From: Paenibacillus catalpae
GTDB taxonomy: Bacteria > Bacillota > Bacilli > Paenibacillales > Paenibacillaceae
Direction: 5' to 3'
Assembly: GCF_900112695.1 (NCBI RefSeq)
Contig: NZ_FOMT01000005.1
Location: forward strand, 379,957-443,956
DNA: 64,000 bases
In this document: in pieces, positions 34,418-42,505 of the stretch
Layout: each line of letters begins with the position of its first letter
How positions within the stretch are numbered: the stretch's first letter is position 1
Position numbers and translations under genes: made by a program
Notes under the pieces: model-generated
What the model saw: only the letters and a program-made list of their open reading frames with translations
What the model was told of the DNA's origin: nothing
The model's database searches: none

Positions 34418-35668
34418 TTAACCGCGGATTTGGCCGTTGCCGTAAACCCGGAATTTCGTTGATGTTAGAGCTGGCAGACCCATTGGGCCGCGCGCGTGGA
34501 GCTTTTGCGTACTAATGCCGATCTCAGCCCCAAAGCCAAATTCGAAGCCGTCAGTAAAGCGGGTAGAGGCGTTATGATACACGGCAGCCGCGTCAACCTC
34601 CATCAGGAAACGTTCGGCATGTGCCGCATTCTCTGTCACGATGCATTCCGAATGCTTGGTGCTAAACGTTCGGATATGGTCAAGCGCCTCATCTAAGTTT
34701 GCTACAATACGAATATTTAAAACATAATCGTTATATTCCGTCGCATAATCCTGTTCGGTTGCCGGCTTCACCTGCGAAATGCGCTCCGCCGTTCGTTTGT
34801 CGCCGCGAAGTTCAACGTTAGCAGCAACGAAGCGGTCGGTGATTTGCGACAGATGGCGCTCGGCGAATGCTTCGTGAAGCAGCAGCGTTTCCATCGAGTT
34901 GCAGACAGAAGGGCGCTGTACTTTGGCATTGAAGGCAATACGCTCCGCCATATCATAATCCGCACTCTCATCCACGAAGGTATGACAAATGCCGGCGCCG
35001 GTCTCTATAACAGGTACTGTCGCGTTCTCTACTACGTTACGGATCAGGGCTGCACCGCCTCGTGGAATAACGACATCCAGCAGTCCGTTTAGTTTGAGCA
35101 TTTCATTAACCGATGCACGGTCGGAATCTTCAATAAGCTGAATCGCATCCTGCGGCAAATCCGTTGCCGCAAGCGCCTCGCGCAAGACTTCAACAATCCG
35201 GCGGTTGGATTCGATGGCAGCGGAGCCGCCGCGAAGGACAACGCAGTTGCCGGTTTTGAGGCATAGGCCAACTGCGTCAACCGTCACATTCGGACGGGCT
35301 TCATAGATCATGCCGATTACGCCAAGCGGTACGCGCGTTTTCTCTACGCGAAGTCCATTTGGACGATCGAACTGCTCGAGCAGTTCGCCCACAGGGTCTG
35401 GAAGCTCCACGACTTGACGCAAGCCTTCTGCGATGTCAGCGACGCGGGCTTCATTCAAGGCAAGACGGTCGAGCAGGGAAGGGCTGGTGCCGTTCTCCCG
35501 CCCGCGCTCCAGATCTTTTCCGTTAGCTTCAATAATAGAGGCCTGATTCTCGATAAGGGCATCAGCCATCGCCGCAAGGGCTGTGTTTTTCTGCGCGGTC
35601 GTCATTTTGTTCATCACGTTTGCGGCGTTCTGCGCAAGGGTTGCTTTTTGTCTCACTTCACTAGCCAT
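34418..35668 (-). CDS. proA: Glutamate-5-semialdehyde dehydrogenase (gamma-glutamyl phosphate reductase)
   Basis: The second proline enzyme, reducing glutamyl 5-phosphate with NADPH. It belongs to the aldehyde dehydrogenase superfamily, 416 residues. GVIGMIYEARPNVTVDA, LRGGSAAIESN and the catalytic-cysteine region VQRPSVCNSMETLLLH are visible, and the ending HARGPMGLPALTSTKF is characteristic. AGGAGG precedes the ATG. It begins 20 bases after proB ends. Confidence 0.96.
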   Translation of the reverse strand: MASEVRQKATLAQNAANVMNKMTTAQKNTALAAMADALIENQASIIEANGKDLERGRENGTSPSLLDRLALNEARVADIAEGLRQVVELPDPVGELLEQFDRPNGLRVEKTRVPLGVIGMIYEARPNVTVDAVGLCLKTGNCVVLRGGSAAIESNRRIVEVLREALAATDLPQDAIQLIEDSDRASVNEMLKLNGLLDVVIPRGGAALIRNVVENATVPVIETGAGICHTFVDESADYDMAERIAFNAKVQRPSVCNSMETLLLHEAFAERHLSQITDRFVAANVELRGDKRTAERISQVKPATEQDYATEYNDYVLNIRIVANLDEALDHIRTFSTKHSECIVTENAAHAERFLMEVDAAAVYHNASTRFTDGFEFGFGAEIGISTQKLHARGPMGLPALTSTKFRVYGNGQIRG

Positions 35669-35688
35669 CGTTGATTCCTCCTAAAAGT

Positions 35689-36795
35689 TTATCGCAGGGA
35701 TACCCACTCGTCGCGGTGAATGACTTCAATTCTTCCGACATCAACCCGGCGTTTTACTTCTTCCGTGCTGAGTCCGGCCACAGCTTGTATCTGCCAGGCT
35801 TCATAGTTCACAACACCGCGGCCGATCGTATCGCCCGTCAGATTGGTTACTTCAACAACATCCCCGGAATGGAAATCTCCCTGAATTTCGCGAATGCCGG
35901 CAGGTAGCAGGCTCTTGCCTCCAACGAGCAAGGCATGTTCTGCACCGTCGTCTACAATGATCCGGCCTTGCGGCATAGAGTGGAAGCCTAGCCATTGCTT
36001 CTTCATCGGGAGACTATGTAACTGGGTATCGAAATAAGTGCCTTTGCCGGTTCCGTCTACCGCTAATTGCAAATCGCCAGCTTGCTGAATCTTCCCGATA
36101 AAAGCCCGGACGCCGCCTCGCATGGATATACGTGCAGCTTCGATCTTGGAGCGCATGCCCCCGGTGCCGACCGCAGAGCCTGCTCCACCGGCAAGCTGCA
36201 TAATTTCCTCCGAAATCTGATCCACGCGCTCGATCTTGACAGCCTCCGGATTTTTCCGCGGATCTTCCGTGTATAAGCCGTCCATGTCTGTAATCATAAC
36301 AAGCCTGCTGGCTTTCGTCATGGCCGCAACAAGAGCGGACAGCTTATCATTATCGCCAAACTTTAGTTCCAGTTCATCAGTAGCTACCGTATCATTTTCA
36401 TTAATAATAGGTATAATGCGCAGGCGCAGCAATTCCTCGATTGTTTTGAGTGCATTCTGGATCCGTTTGCGGTTAGAGAAGTCTGCGCGCGTCAGCAAAA
36501 TTTGTGCAACGCCAATGCCAAACTCTCCGAATGCTTCCTGGTAAGCCTGCATGAGCAGCGCCTGACCAACAGCTGCGGCCGCTTGTTTCTCATGCACGGC
36601 CTTAGGACGTGCTGCGTATCCGATCTGGCGGAACCCTGCGGCTACAGCGCCGGAGGTAACTAGAATAAGCGGGCAGCCCCGCTTGTGCAAAGCAGCGAGT
36701 TCAGCTGCGAAATAGGTGATGCGTTCGCGGTTTAAGCCGCCTTCTTCCGAGGTTAAGGAGCTGCTTCCGATTTTGACAACGATTCTCTCCGACAT
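35689..36795 (-). CDS. proB: Glutamate 5-kinase with PUA domain
   Basis: The first and usually proline-inhibited enzyme of proline synthesis. The amino-acid kinase domain (1-255) has VVKIGSSSLTSEEGG, ILVTSGAVAAG, IINENDTVATDEL and FGDNDKLSALVA. The C-terminal PUA domain (about 275-360) includes GRIIVDDGAEHALLVGG. The start is uncertain: the ATG at 36795 gives a homologue-like MSERIVVKIGSSS, while the ATG at 36813 would add six residues. Neither has a strong SD. A T-box leader lies immediately upstream and controls transcription of the whole pro-mtn operon. Confidence 0.94.
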   Translation of the reverse strand: MSERIVVKIGSSSLTSEEGGLNRERITYFAAELAALHKRGCPLILVTSGAVAAGFRQIGYAARPKAVHEKQAAAAVGQALLMQAYQEAFGEFGIGVAQILLTRADFSNRKRIQNALKTIEELLRLRIIPIINENDTVATDELELKFGDNDKLSALVAAMTKASRLVMITDMDGLYTEDPRKNPEAVKIERVDQISEEIMQLAGGAGSAVGTGGMRSKIEAARISMRGGVRAFIGKIQQAGDLQLAVDGTGKGTYFDTQLHSLPMKKQWLGFHSMPQGRIIVDDGAEHALLVGGKSLLPAGIREIQGDFHSGDVVEVTNLTGDTIGRGVVNYEAWQIQAVAGLSTEEVKRRVDVGRIEVIHRDEWVSLR

Positions 36796-36821
36796 CTTCT
36801 CATCCCATTTCATGACAAAAT

Positions 36822-37070
36822 AAAAAGACCTCCGTCCATAAAGGACGAAAGTCTATAGCTTCCGCGGTACCACCTTTGTTGACCGAATGGCATACTTGCA
36901 CACCCAGGTCCATCTCAAGCCTCATAACAGGAGGCGCTGTCCGGCTCTCGCCGGCCGCTCGGGGGTTGGATTCAGCAAGGAACCGAGGCAAATCTTGCAG
37001 CCTGATGAATTTGCTCTCTGGACACGGCCATCTCGCTTACTAGTCCCGTCATCACGTTACATCTTCAGTT
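36822..37070 (-). promoter_or_regulatory. T-box leader RNA with predicted tRNA-Pro specificity
   Basis: On the reverse strand the T-box sequence AAAGGTGGTACCGCGGA lies at 36861-36877. It is followed by the terminator AGACTTTCGTCC/GGACGGAGGTCT plus T run (36822-36854), which can be replaced by the antiterminator. Stem I shows AGTA and, further on, GAA-T-CCA-A. By analogy with the glyQS layout the specifier is CCA (complement of 36967-36969), a proline codon. The variable T-box base is T, which pairs with discriminator A, fitting tRNA-Pro and arguing against a UCC/serine reading. Uncharged tRNA-Pro should turn on proBAC-mtnWXB. Confidence 0.92.
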
Positions 37071-37076
37071 AACGTT

Positions 37077-37105
37077 AGCATATCATGATACCCCATTGCT
37101 GTAAA
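37077..37105 (-). promoter_or_regulatory. Sigma-A promoter of the T-box/pro-mtn operon
   Basis: On the reverse strand TTTACA (complement of 37100-37105) and TATGCT (complement of 37077-37082) are separated by exactly 17 bases. Transcription would start near 37070, at the 5' end of the T-box leader. Confidence 0.7.
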
Positions 37106-37130
37106 GCAAGGCAAACACCATATAAACAGA

Positions 37131-37159
37131 CAGCAGACCGGGGATTAGCCGGTCTGCTG
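37131..37159 (-). terminator. Hairpin after mtnE
   Basis: CAGCAGACCGG and CCGGTCTGCTG form an 11-bp stem with a short loop just after the mtnE stop. The reverse-strand trailer TCTGTTTATAT is only moderately T-rich, so termination may be partial. Read-through would reach the proB T-box. Confidence 0.7.
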
Positions 37160-37165
37160 CACAGG

Positions 37166-38356
37166 TTAAAAGATGCCGAGCTTTCCGATCCGCTCAATCG
37201 CTTCTATAAGCCTATCTTCGCTGGTCAAGAGGCCTAGTCGGACATATCCTTCGCCATGTGTGCCGAATCCGTTGCCGGGAGCAACGACAACATCAGCCTG
37301 CTCAAGTACAAGATCGGCAAACGATTCAGAAGTATAGCCTTCCGGAACCGGAAGCCAGCAGAAGAAGGAACCGCCCGGACGGTCAGCTTTCCAGCCAATC
37401 CGCTCCAGTGCGCCAAAGACCGCTTCACGGCGGCTTTCATATCTGGCCGTCAGCTCGTTTACACAGTCCTGAGGACCTGTTAGGGCAAGAGCAGCCGCTT
37501 CCTGAATTCCGCCAAACAGGCTGCAGTAATAATGATCCTGGATCAGATTGATCAGCGACACGATCTGCGCGTTGCCGATCGCAAAGCCAACCCGCCAGCC
37601 AGCCATGTTATAGGTTTTGGAAAGGGTATAGAACTCTACGCCAACTTCCTTGGCACCCGGTGTCTGAAGGAAGCTGACCGGCTTTTTGCCGTCAAAGCCG
37701 ATGGCACCATAGGCAAAGTCGCTTGCTACAACGACACCGGTACGGCGTGCAAAAGCTACAGTCTCTTCATAGAACTTGGTATCGGCAACGGCACCAGTCG
37801 GGTTGTTCGGGTAATTAATGAACATCAGCTTGGCGCGCTTCAGCGCTTCCTGATCAATCGCGTTATAGTCCGGGAGGAAGCGGTTATCGGCCGTCAGAGG
37901 CATGAAGCTCATTTCAGCGCCGGAGAGGGCTACGCCCGACCAGTAGTCCGGGTAGCCGGGATCCGGTACCAGACATACATCACCCGGGTTAAGCAGACAT
38001 TGGCTAATCTCAACCAGTCCTGTTTTGCCCCCGAACAGAATGGCTACTTCGGTAGCGGGATCCACTTCAACGCCATAATCCTCTTTATAGCGGTGAGCAA
38101 CCGCTTCCTTCAGGAACGAATAGCCGCTGAAAGGCGGATAGCGGTGATACATCGGATTCGCCGAAGCTTCCTGCATTTTTGCTACGATATGGGGAGGGGT
38201 AGGCTGATCGGGATTGCCTTGCCCCAGATTGATAACATCCCGGCCTTTAGCCGCCTGGGCATTCGCCTTGCCGACAAGCTTGGCAAAGAACTGCGTTGGC
38301 AGCGCCGTCATGCGGTCCGCCGGTTTAATTACATGCTCATTAACTTGAGTTTCCAT
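37166..38356 (-). CDS. mtnE: Methionine-salvage aminotransferase MtnE (PLP-dependent, class I)
   Basis: Transaminates 2-keto-4-methylthiobutyrate to methionine, the last step of the salvage pathway. The fold I enzyme has 396 residues. Long identities to B. subtilis MtnE are recognisable: DVINLGQGNPDQPTP, VLFGGK-type AILFGGKTGLVE, DPGYPDYWSGVALS, NYPNNPTGAVA, and the PLP lysine in YTLSKTYNMAGWRVGFA. The ATG at 38356 follows GGTGGAG by nine bases; an earlier ATG at 38374 lacks an SD. No SAM riboswitch is visible upstream. Confidence 0.92.
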   Translation of the reverse strand: METQVNEHVIKPADRMTALPTQFFAKLVGKANAQAAKGRDVINLGQGNPDQPTPPHIVAKMQEASANPMYHRYPPFSGYSFLKEAVAHRYKEDYGVEVDPATEVAILFGGKTGLVEISQCLLNPGDVCLVPDPGYPDYWSGVALSGAEMSFMPLTADNRFLPDYNAIDQEALKRAKLMFINYPNNPTGAVADTKFYEETVAFARRTGVVVASDFAYGAIGFDGKKPVSFLQTPGAKEVGVEFYTLSKTYNMAGWRVGFAIGNAQIVSLINLIQDHYYCSLFGGIQEAAALALTGPQDCVNELTARYESRREAVFGALERIGWKADRPGGSFFCWLPVPEGYTSESFADLVLEQADVVVAPGNGFGTHGEGYVRLGLLTSEDRLIEAIERIGKLGIF

Positions 38357-38443
38357 TTGCTCACACTCCACCATAAATGCTCTCTAATCGTATAACGACA
38401 TTAGATTAAATGTAGCATGACGAAACCTTAAATGTCGAGCAAA

Positions 38444-38540
38444 GTGAAACGGCCATGCCGCCCATAAGTGGCAGAGCTCGTTTCACTCCGGCGAATTCTA
38501 AGCCTAAATTATAGCAGCTCTAATAAATGCTTAGAATTTA
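38444..38540 (+). repeat. Dispersed palindromic intergenic repeat, copy A
   Basis: GTGAAACG (38444-38451) is inverted at CGTTTCAC (38479-38486), followed by TCCGGCG and a second inverted repeat, AATTCTAAGC (38494-38503) with GCTTAGAATT (38529-38538). The same layout recurs at 58681-58779 and, in reverse and reduced form, at 44688-44754 and 63832-63862. It lies between mtnE and the secreted-protein gene. Confidence 0.75.
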
Positions 38541-38574
38541 GATTAGTCGGCATAGAGGGAAGCGATTTGCTGCT

Positions 38575-39024
38575 TTAGGTAGCCGGAATGCCGACCTTCT
38601 TAATAAATGGTGTTATATCTTCTTTGAAGAGCAGAAGGAAGGGTCTGCGTTGTTCGTCAAAGACGAGCAGAAGCGGCGGTTTGCCATCGCAATAAAATAG
38701 GAACACGTCGTCAGCCAGCAGCTTTGTGCCGTTTACCGTGATGGTGACGGGCTTCTCAAGAGGTACACGATAAACATAAATACAGCTGTCGTCATTCGTG
38801 AGCTGAGGGGCAAGCCCGGTTACCGATGCAATCCACTTATTAGCGAACTGCTGATATTCTTTATCGTTTGGTGTTGTATGCACCACTTTCCCGGCTTTCA
38901 CATCAAATACTTGAACGGGTTTAAAGGGCTGATCCTCAGGCGATGCCGCGAAGGCGGAGGATGAGGCGAAGGTCAGCATGAAGCAAAGGGCGAGCAGCAG
39001 GGCTGCTAATCGTTTCTGGCGCAT
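38575..39024 (-). CDS. Small secreted protein of unknown function
   Basis: A 149-residue protein with a clear signal peptide (MRQKRLAALLLALCFMLTFA, likely cleaved after AFA). The mature part is a single small domain with FKPVQVFDVKAGKVVHTTP and a strand-rich C-terminal half ending in LVFDEQRRPFLLLFKEDIT. Two cysteines (SCIY and FYCDGK) could form a disulphide. The ATG at 39024 follows AAGGAG by nine bases. Family not recognised. It is monocistronic on the reverse strand. Confidence 0.72.
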   Translation of the reverse strand: MRQKRLAALLLALCFMLTFASSSAFAASPEDQPFKPVQVFDVKAGKVVHTTPNDKEYQQFANKWIASVTGLAPQLTNDDSCIYVYRVPLEKPVTITVNGTKLLADDVFLFYCDGKPPLLLVFDEQRRPFLLLFKEDITPFIKKVGIPAT

Positions 39025-39195
39025 TTTCAATCTCTCCTTTTACGGGAATGAATAACTCTTCTCCATTAATCTGCCCATCTTGACACTGAACCATGAGAAG
39101 GTATCATTAGGGAAAAGCTTATTCATATGAAGCAAGAATGACTGGAATCGGGCATCTTGGTCATTGGGCAGCAATTTACTCGAGGAGGACAAGAA

Positions 39196-39990
39196 ATGAC
39201 ACAGCCATTGCGTATTGCATTATTGCAAATGAATATAGAAGTAGGGCAGCCGGAAGCGAATTTCGCCAAGCTGGCAAGTATGCTGGAGGAAGCGGCGTCC
39301 CAGCCCAATAAGCCGGACGTCATTGTATTTCCCGAGATGTGGAATACAGGTTACGCGTTAACCGAGATAACGACTCTCGCAGATCCTAAAGGCGAGCGCA
39401 CGATTGCCTATTTGTCGGAGTTCAGCCGCAAGCACGGTATTCATATTATTGCCGGATCAATCGCCGAAGGGCGCGAAGACGGCGTATACAACACCATCTT
39501 TGCTTTTGACCGCGAAGGCAACAGGAACGGTGATTATTCGAAAATTCACCTGTTCCGCTTAATGGATGAAGAAAAGTATTTGGCGGCGGGGGATAAGCTC
39601 GGCAAGCTGGAGATTGAAGGAGCAGGCGCTGGCATGATGATTTGCTACGACATCAGGTTCCCGGAACTGGCGAGAAAGCTCGCGCTGGATGGCGCGAAGC
39701 TGCTCTTCGTTCCGGCCGAATGGCCTCATCCGAGATTGCATCACTGGCGGACGCTGCTTACAGCCCGCGCAATTGAGAATCAAATGTTCGTAATTGCCTG
39801 CAACCGCGTAGGAATAAGCGGAGAGACGCATTTCTTCGGCCATTCGATGGTTCTTGACCCATGGGGGGAGACCCTTGCAGAAGCGGGAGAAGAGGAGACC
39901 ATCTTGTATGCCGAGATCGACTTGTCTCTCGTTGATACGGTACGCGGCAAAATCCCGGTATTCGAGGATCGCAGACCGTCTTTATATTAG
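39196..39990 (+). CDS. mtnU: Carbon-nitrogen hydrolase, probable omega-amidase MtnU
   Basis: A 264-residue nitrilase-superfamily amidase. The catalytic triad is visible: Glu in VFPEMWNTG (about 49), Lys in YSKIHLFR (about 117) and Cys in MICYDIRFPE (about 151). Related YkrU/MtnU enzymes hydrolyse alpha-ketoglutaramate, which forms when MtnE uses glutamine as amino donor. The proximity of mtnE and the mtn operon supports this. GAGGAGG eight bases upstream fixes the ATG at 39196. It is transcribed opposite to mtnE and convergent with the LysR gene. Confidence 0.85.
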   Translation: MTQPLRIALLQMNIEVGQPEANFAKLASMLEEAASQPNKPDVIVFPEMWNTGYALTEITTLADPKGERTIAYLSEFSRKHGIHIIAGSIAEGREDGVYNTIFAFDREGNRNGDYSKIHLFRLMDEEKYLAAGDKLGKLEIEGAGAGMMICYDIRFPELARKLALDGAKLLFVPAEWPHPRLHHWRTLLTARAIENQMFVIACNRVGISGETHFFGHSMVLDPWGETLAEAGEEETILYAEIDLSLVDTVRGKIPVFEDRRPSLY

Positions 39991-39996
39991 CAGCTG

Positions 39997-40890
39997 TCAC
40001 TTGTAATGACTGATTGTCTTGTTCATCGTTTCAATGAACGCCACTGCCGCTTTGGACAAATACCGTCCTTTGCGGCTGGCGATAATTAACGTACGCGACG
40101 GATGGTCTTTGAGCGATAAATAAACAGGCACAAACTCGCCGCCCGCGGCCCGGGTCAGCATCTTTGGAACAAAGGTTATGCCCATTCCGCCTGCAATAAG
40201 CGATTGTACGGTCTCAATGTTACTGCTCTCAAACACGATGTTAGGTGTAAAGCCGGCCTGTTGGCACAAATTTACGAGAATTTGACGGAAGCCTTGACCT
40301 TTCTTGAGGCCAACGAACGGTTCCTCCCGTAGTTCCTCAATCGATATTTCGTCCTTCCTGCCAGCCAATGGATGGTTTGGAGGTACGGCCAGACAGATTT
40401 CCTCCTCCATAAGAGATTCCCATTCCAACGACTGATCGACAAGCGGCAAGGTAAGTAGGCTTATATCGGTTCCCCCGTTAGCCGTAAGCTGCTCCAGCTT
40501 TAAGGTTGTATCTTCTACTAAAATGACCTCAATCTGCGGATACAGCTCCCCGAAGACCGGAAGCACTAGCGGCAGGATGTGCGACCCGGTAATTGGAAGG
40601 GTACCAACAACTAGTCGTCCGCGCTTCATTTGGGCCATATCATCCATCTCTTGCTTTAACTGTTCAATGGCATCCAGAATCGACTGGGATTTGTCCACAA
40701 ACACTTGACCGGCCTGCGTCAGCTCGACGGAATTGGTCGTACGGCGGAACAGCAGGACGCCAAGCTCCTGTTCAAGCTTGGAAAGCTGCTGGCTTAGAGA
40801 CGGCTGCGCAATATGCAGCTTCTCGGCCGCGCGGGAAAAGTTCTTCTCAATTGCAATTTGAATCACGTACTGTAGTTGTCTAAGTTCCAT
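39997..40890 (-). CDS. LysR-family transcriptional regulator
   Basis: A 297-residue regulator. The N-terminal winged helix is MELRQLQYVIQIAIEKNFSR followed by AAEKLHIAQPSLSQQLSKLE; the C-terminal effector domain has RGRLVVGTLPITGSHILP, VPPNHPLAG and GGMGITFVP. The ATG at 40890 is chosen from AAGGGGA nine to ten bases upstream and from the family start MELRQL; the longer frame to 40959 would cover the promoter region. It is divergent from leuCD across a 169-base region containing LysR-type palindromes, so leuCD is a likely target. Confidence 0.9.
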   Translation of the reverse strand: MELRQLQYVIQIAIEKNFSRAAEKLHIAQPSLSQQLSKLEQELGVLLFRRTTNSVELTQAGQVFVDKSQSILDAIEQLKQEMDDMAQMKRGRLVVGTLPITGSHILPLVLPVFGELYPQIEVILVEDTTLKLEQLTANGGTDISLLTLPLVDQSLEWESLMEEEICLAVPPNHPLAGRKDEISIEELREEPFVGLKKGQGFRQILVNLCQQAGFTPNIVFESSNIETVQSLIAGGMGITFVPKMLTRAAGGEFVPVYLSLKDHPSRTLIIASRKGRYLSKAAVAFIETMNKTISHYK

Positions 40891-40938
40891 TACCAGCATT
40901 CCCCTTATAGTCCAAATGAGAATAGTTATCGTTATTTT

Positions 40939-40974
40939 ATAGTTATTGCCTATAATCATTATAGATATTATATC
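40939..40974. promoter_or_regulatory. LysR-type operator and candidate leuCD promoter
   Basis: ATAG-N7-CTAT (40939-40953) is a T-N11-A interrupted palindrome of the LysR type. It overlaps the perfect palindrome TATAAT-C-ATTATA (40951-40963). A related half-copy ATAGTTATCGTTAT lies just upstream. TTGCCT (40946-40951) and TATATC (40969-40974), 17 bases apart, could be the leuCD promoter inside these sites. Binding by the adjacent LysR protein is inferred. Confidence 0.5.
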
Positions 40975-41059
40975 TTGGTTGAATCAAGAAGGAGATGCTA
41001 TGCTATTAACATCTAATAGAGCAAAGCGATGAATTCGCTTGAACGATGGGGTGAATATA

Positions 41060-42475
41060 ATGACGAAAAGAACACTGTTTGAGAAAATTTGGGATAATCA
41101 CGTCATTCATCAGGAAGAGGGCAAGCCGAGCATCATTTATATCGACTTGCAGCTGGTGCATGAAGTAACGTCGCCGCAAGCATTCGAAGGTCTTCGTATG
41201 ACTGGCCGCAAGGTTCGCCGTCCTGACCTGACGTTTGCAACAATGGACCACAACGTTCCAACAAAGGACCGTTTCAATATTAAAGACCCAATCTCCAAGC
41301 AACAAATCGATACGCTGACGCAGAACTGTAAAGACTTCGGCGTTAAACTGTTTGACCTCGATAACATCGACCAAGGCGTTGTGCACGTTATGGGTCCTGA
41401 AATCGGCCTGACGCATCCAGGCAAAACAATCGTTTGCGGCGACAGCCACACATCGACGCACGGAGCGTTTGGCGCTCTTGCTTTCGGTATCGGTACTTCC
41501 GAGGTTGAGCACGTAATGGCTACACAATGTTTGCAGCAAGCAAAACCAAAAACAATGGAAGTTCGCTTCAAAGGTAGCCGTAAACCAGGCGTAACGGCGA
41601 AGGACTTGATCCTTGGCGTTATCGCGAAATACGGCACTGACTTCGCAACTGGTTACGTTATCGAGTACACAGGCGAAGCGATTCGCTCCCTGACAATGGA
41701 AGAGCGCATGACGGTCTGCAACATGTCGATCGAAGGCGGCGCGCGTGCTGGTCTGATCGCACCGGACGAAACAACGTTTGAATACCTGAAAGGCCGCGAG
41801 TACTCGCCTGCAAACTATGATGAGGCAGTTGAGGCTTGGAAACAGCTGACAACGGACGAAGGCGCAACTTATGATACCATTGTTGACTTCGACGTTGATT
41901 CCCTGATCCCGCAAGTAACCTGGGGCACAAGCCCAGGCATGGGTACGGACATCACTTCTTCCGTTCCATTCCCGCAATCTCTGCCGACTGAGAACGAGCG
42001 CAAAGCAGCAGAAAAAGCGCTTGAATATATGGATCTGAAACCGGGTACGCCAATGACAGAAATCGAGATCGACTATGTCTTCATCGGTTCTTGTACGAAC
42101 GGCCGGATCGAAGACCTTCGTGCCGCTGCCGAAATCGCTCGCGGCTACAAAGTAAGCGAGAAAGTTACGGCTATCGTTGTTCCGGGTTCGGGCCGCGTTA
42201 AGCTGCAAGCTGAAAAAGAAGGCCTCGATAAAGTATTCACAGAAGCTGGATTCGAATGGCGTGAAGCAGGCTGCTCGATGTGTCTTGCGATGAACCCGGA
42301 CGTTCTGGAACCAGGACAACGTTGTGCATCGACATCGAACCGTAACTTCGAAGGCCGTCAAGGCCGTGACGGACGTACGCATCTGGTATCGCCGGCAATG
42401 GCAGCTGCCGCAGCAATCAAAGGCCGCTTCACAGACGTACGTGACTGGAATGTTAAATCCGAAGTGTTGAACTAA
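41060..42475 (+). CDS. leuC: 3-isopropylmalate dehydratase large subunit
   Basis: The 4Fe-4S hydro-lyase subunit of leucine biosynthesis, which isomerises 2- to 3-isopropylmalate together with LeuD. It has 471 residues. Substrate and cluster motifs are TMDHNVPTKDR, GDSHTSTHGAFGALAFGIG, GSCTNGRIEDL (first Cys) and CSMCLAMNPD (second and third Cys). The ATG at 41060 follows GGGGTGA; the TTG at 41039 is disregarded. Codon use is notably biased to GCA/GTT/CGT types compared with flanking genes, suggesting high expression. leuD follows after 30 bases. Confidence 0.97.
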   Translation: MTKRTLFEKIWDNHVIHQEEGKPSIIYIDLQLVHEVTSPQAFEGLRMTGRKVRRPDLTFATMDHNVPTKDRFNIKDPISKQQIDTLTQNCKDFGVKLFDLDNIDQGVVHVMGPEIGLTHPGKTIVCGDSHTSTHGAFGALAFGIGTSEVEHVMATQCLQQAKPKTMEVRFKGSRKPGVTAKDLILGVIAKYGTDFATGYVIEYTGEAIRSLTMEERMTVCNMSIEGGARAGLIAPDETTFEYLKGREYSPANYDEAVEAWKQLTTDEGATYDTIVDFDVDSLIPQVTWGTSPGMGTDITSSVPFPQSLPTENERKAAEKALEYMDLKPGTPMTEIEIDYVFIGSCTNGRIEDLRAAAEIARGYKVSEKVTAIVVPGSGRVKLQAEKEGLDKVFTEAGFEWREAGCSMCLAMNPDVLEPGQRCASTSNRNFEGRQGRDGRTHLVSPAMAAAAAIKGRFTDVRDWNVKSEVLN

Positions 42476-42505
42476 TTGAACGTGTGAGAGAGGGGTATTA
42501 CCGAT

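Noticed and set aside
38357..38574. SAM (S-box) riboswitch before mtnE
   Set aside because: The upstream region is mostly occupied by repeat copy A. No S-box conserved core or terminator was found between it and the mtnE start.
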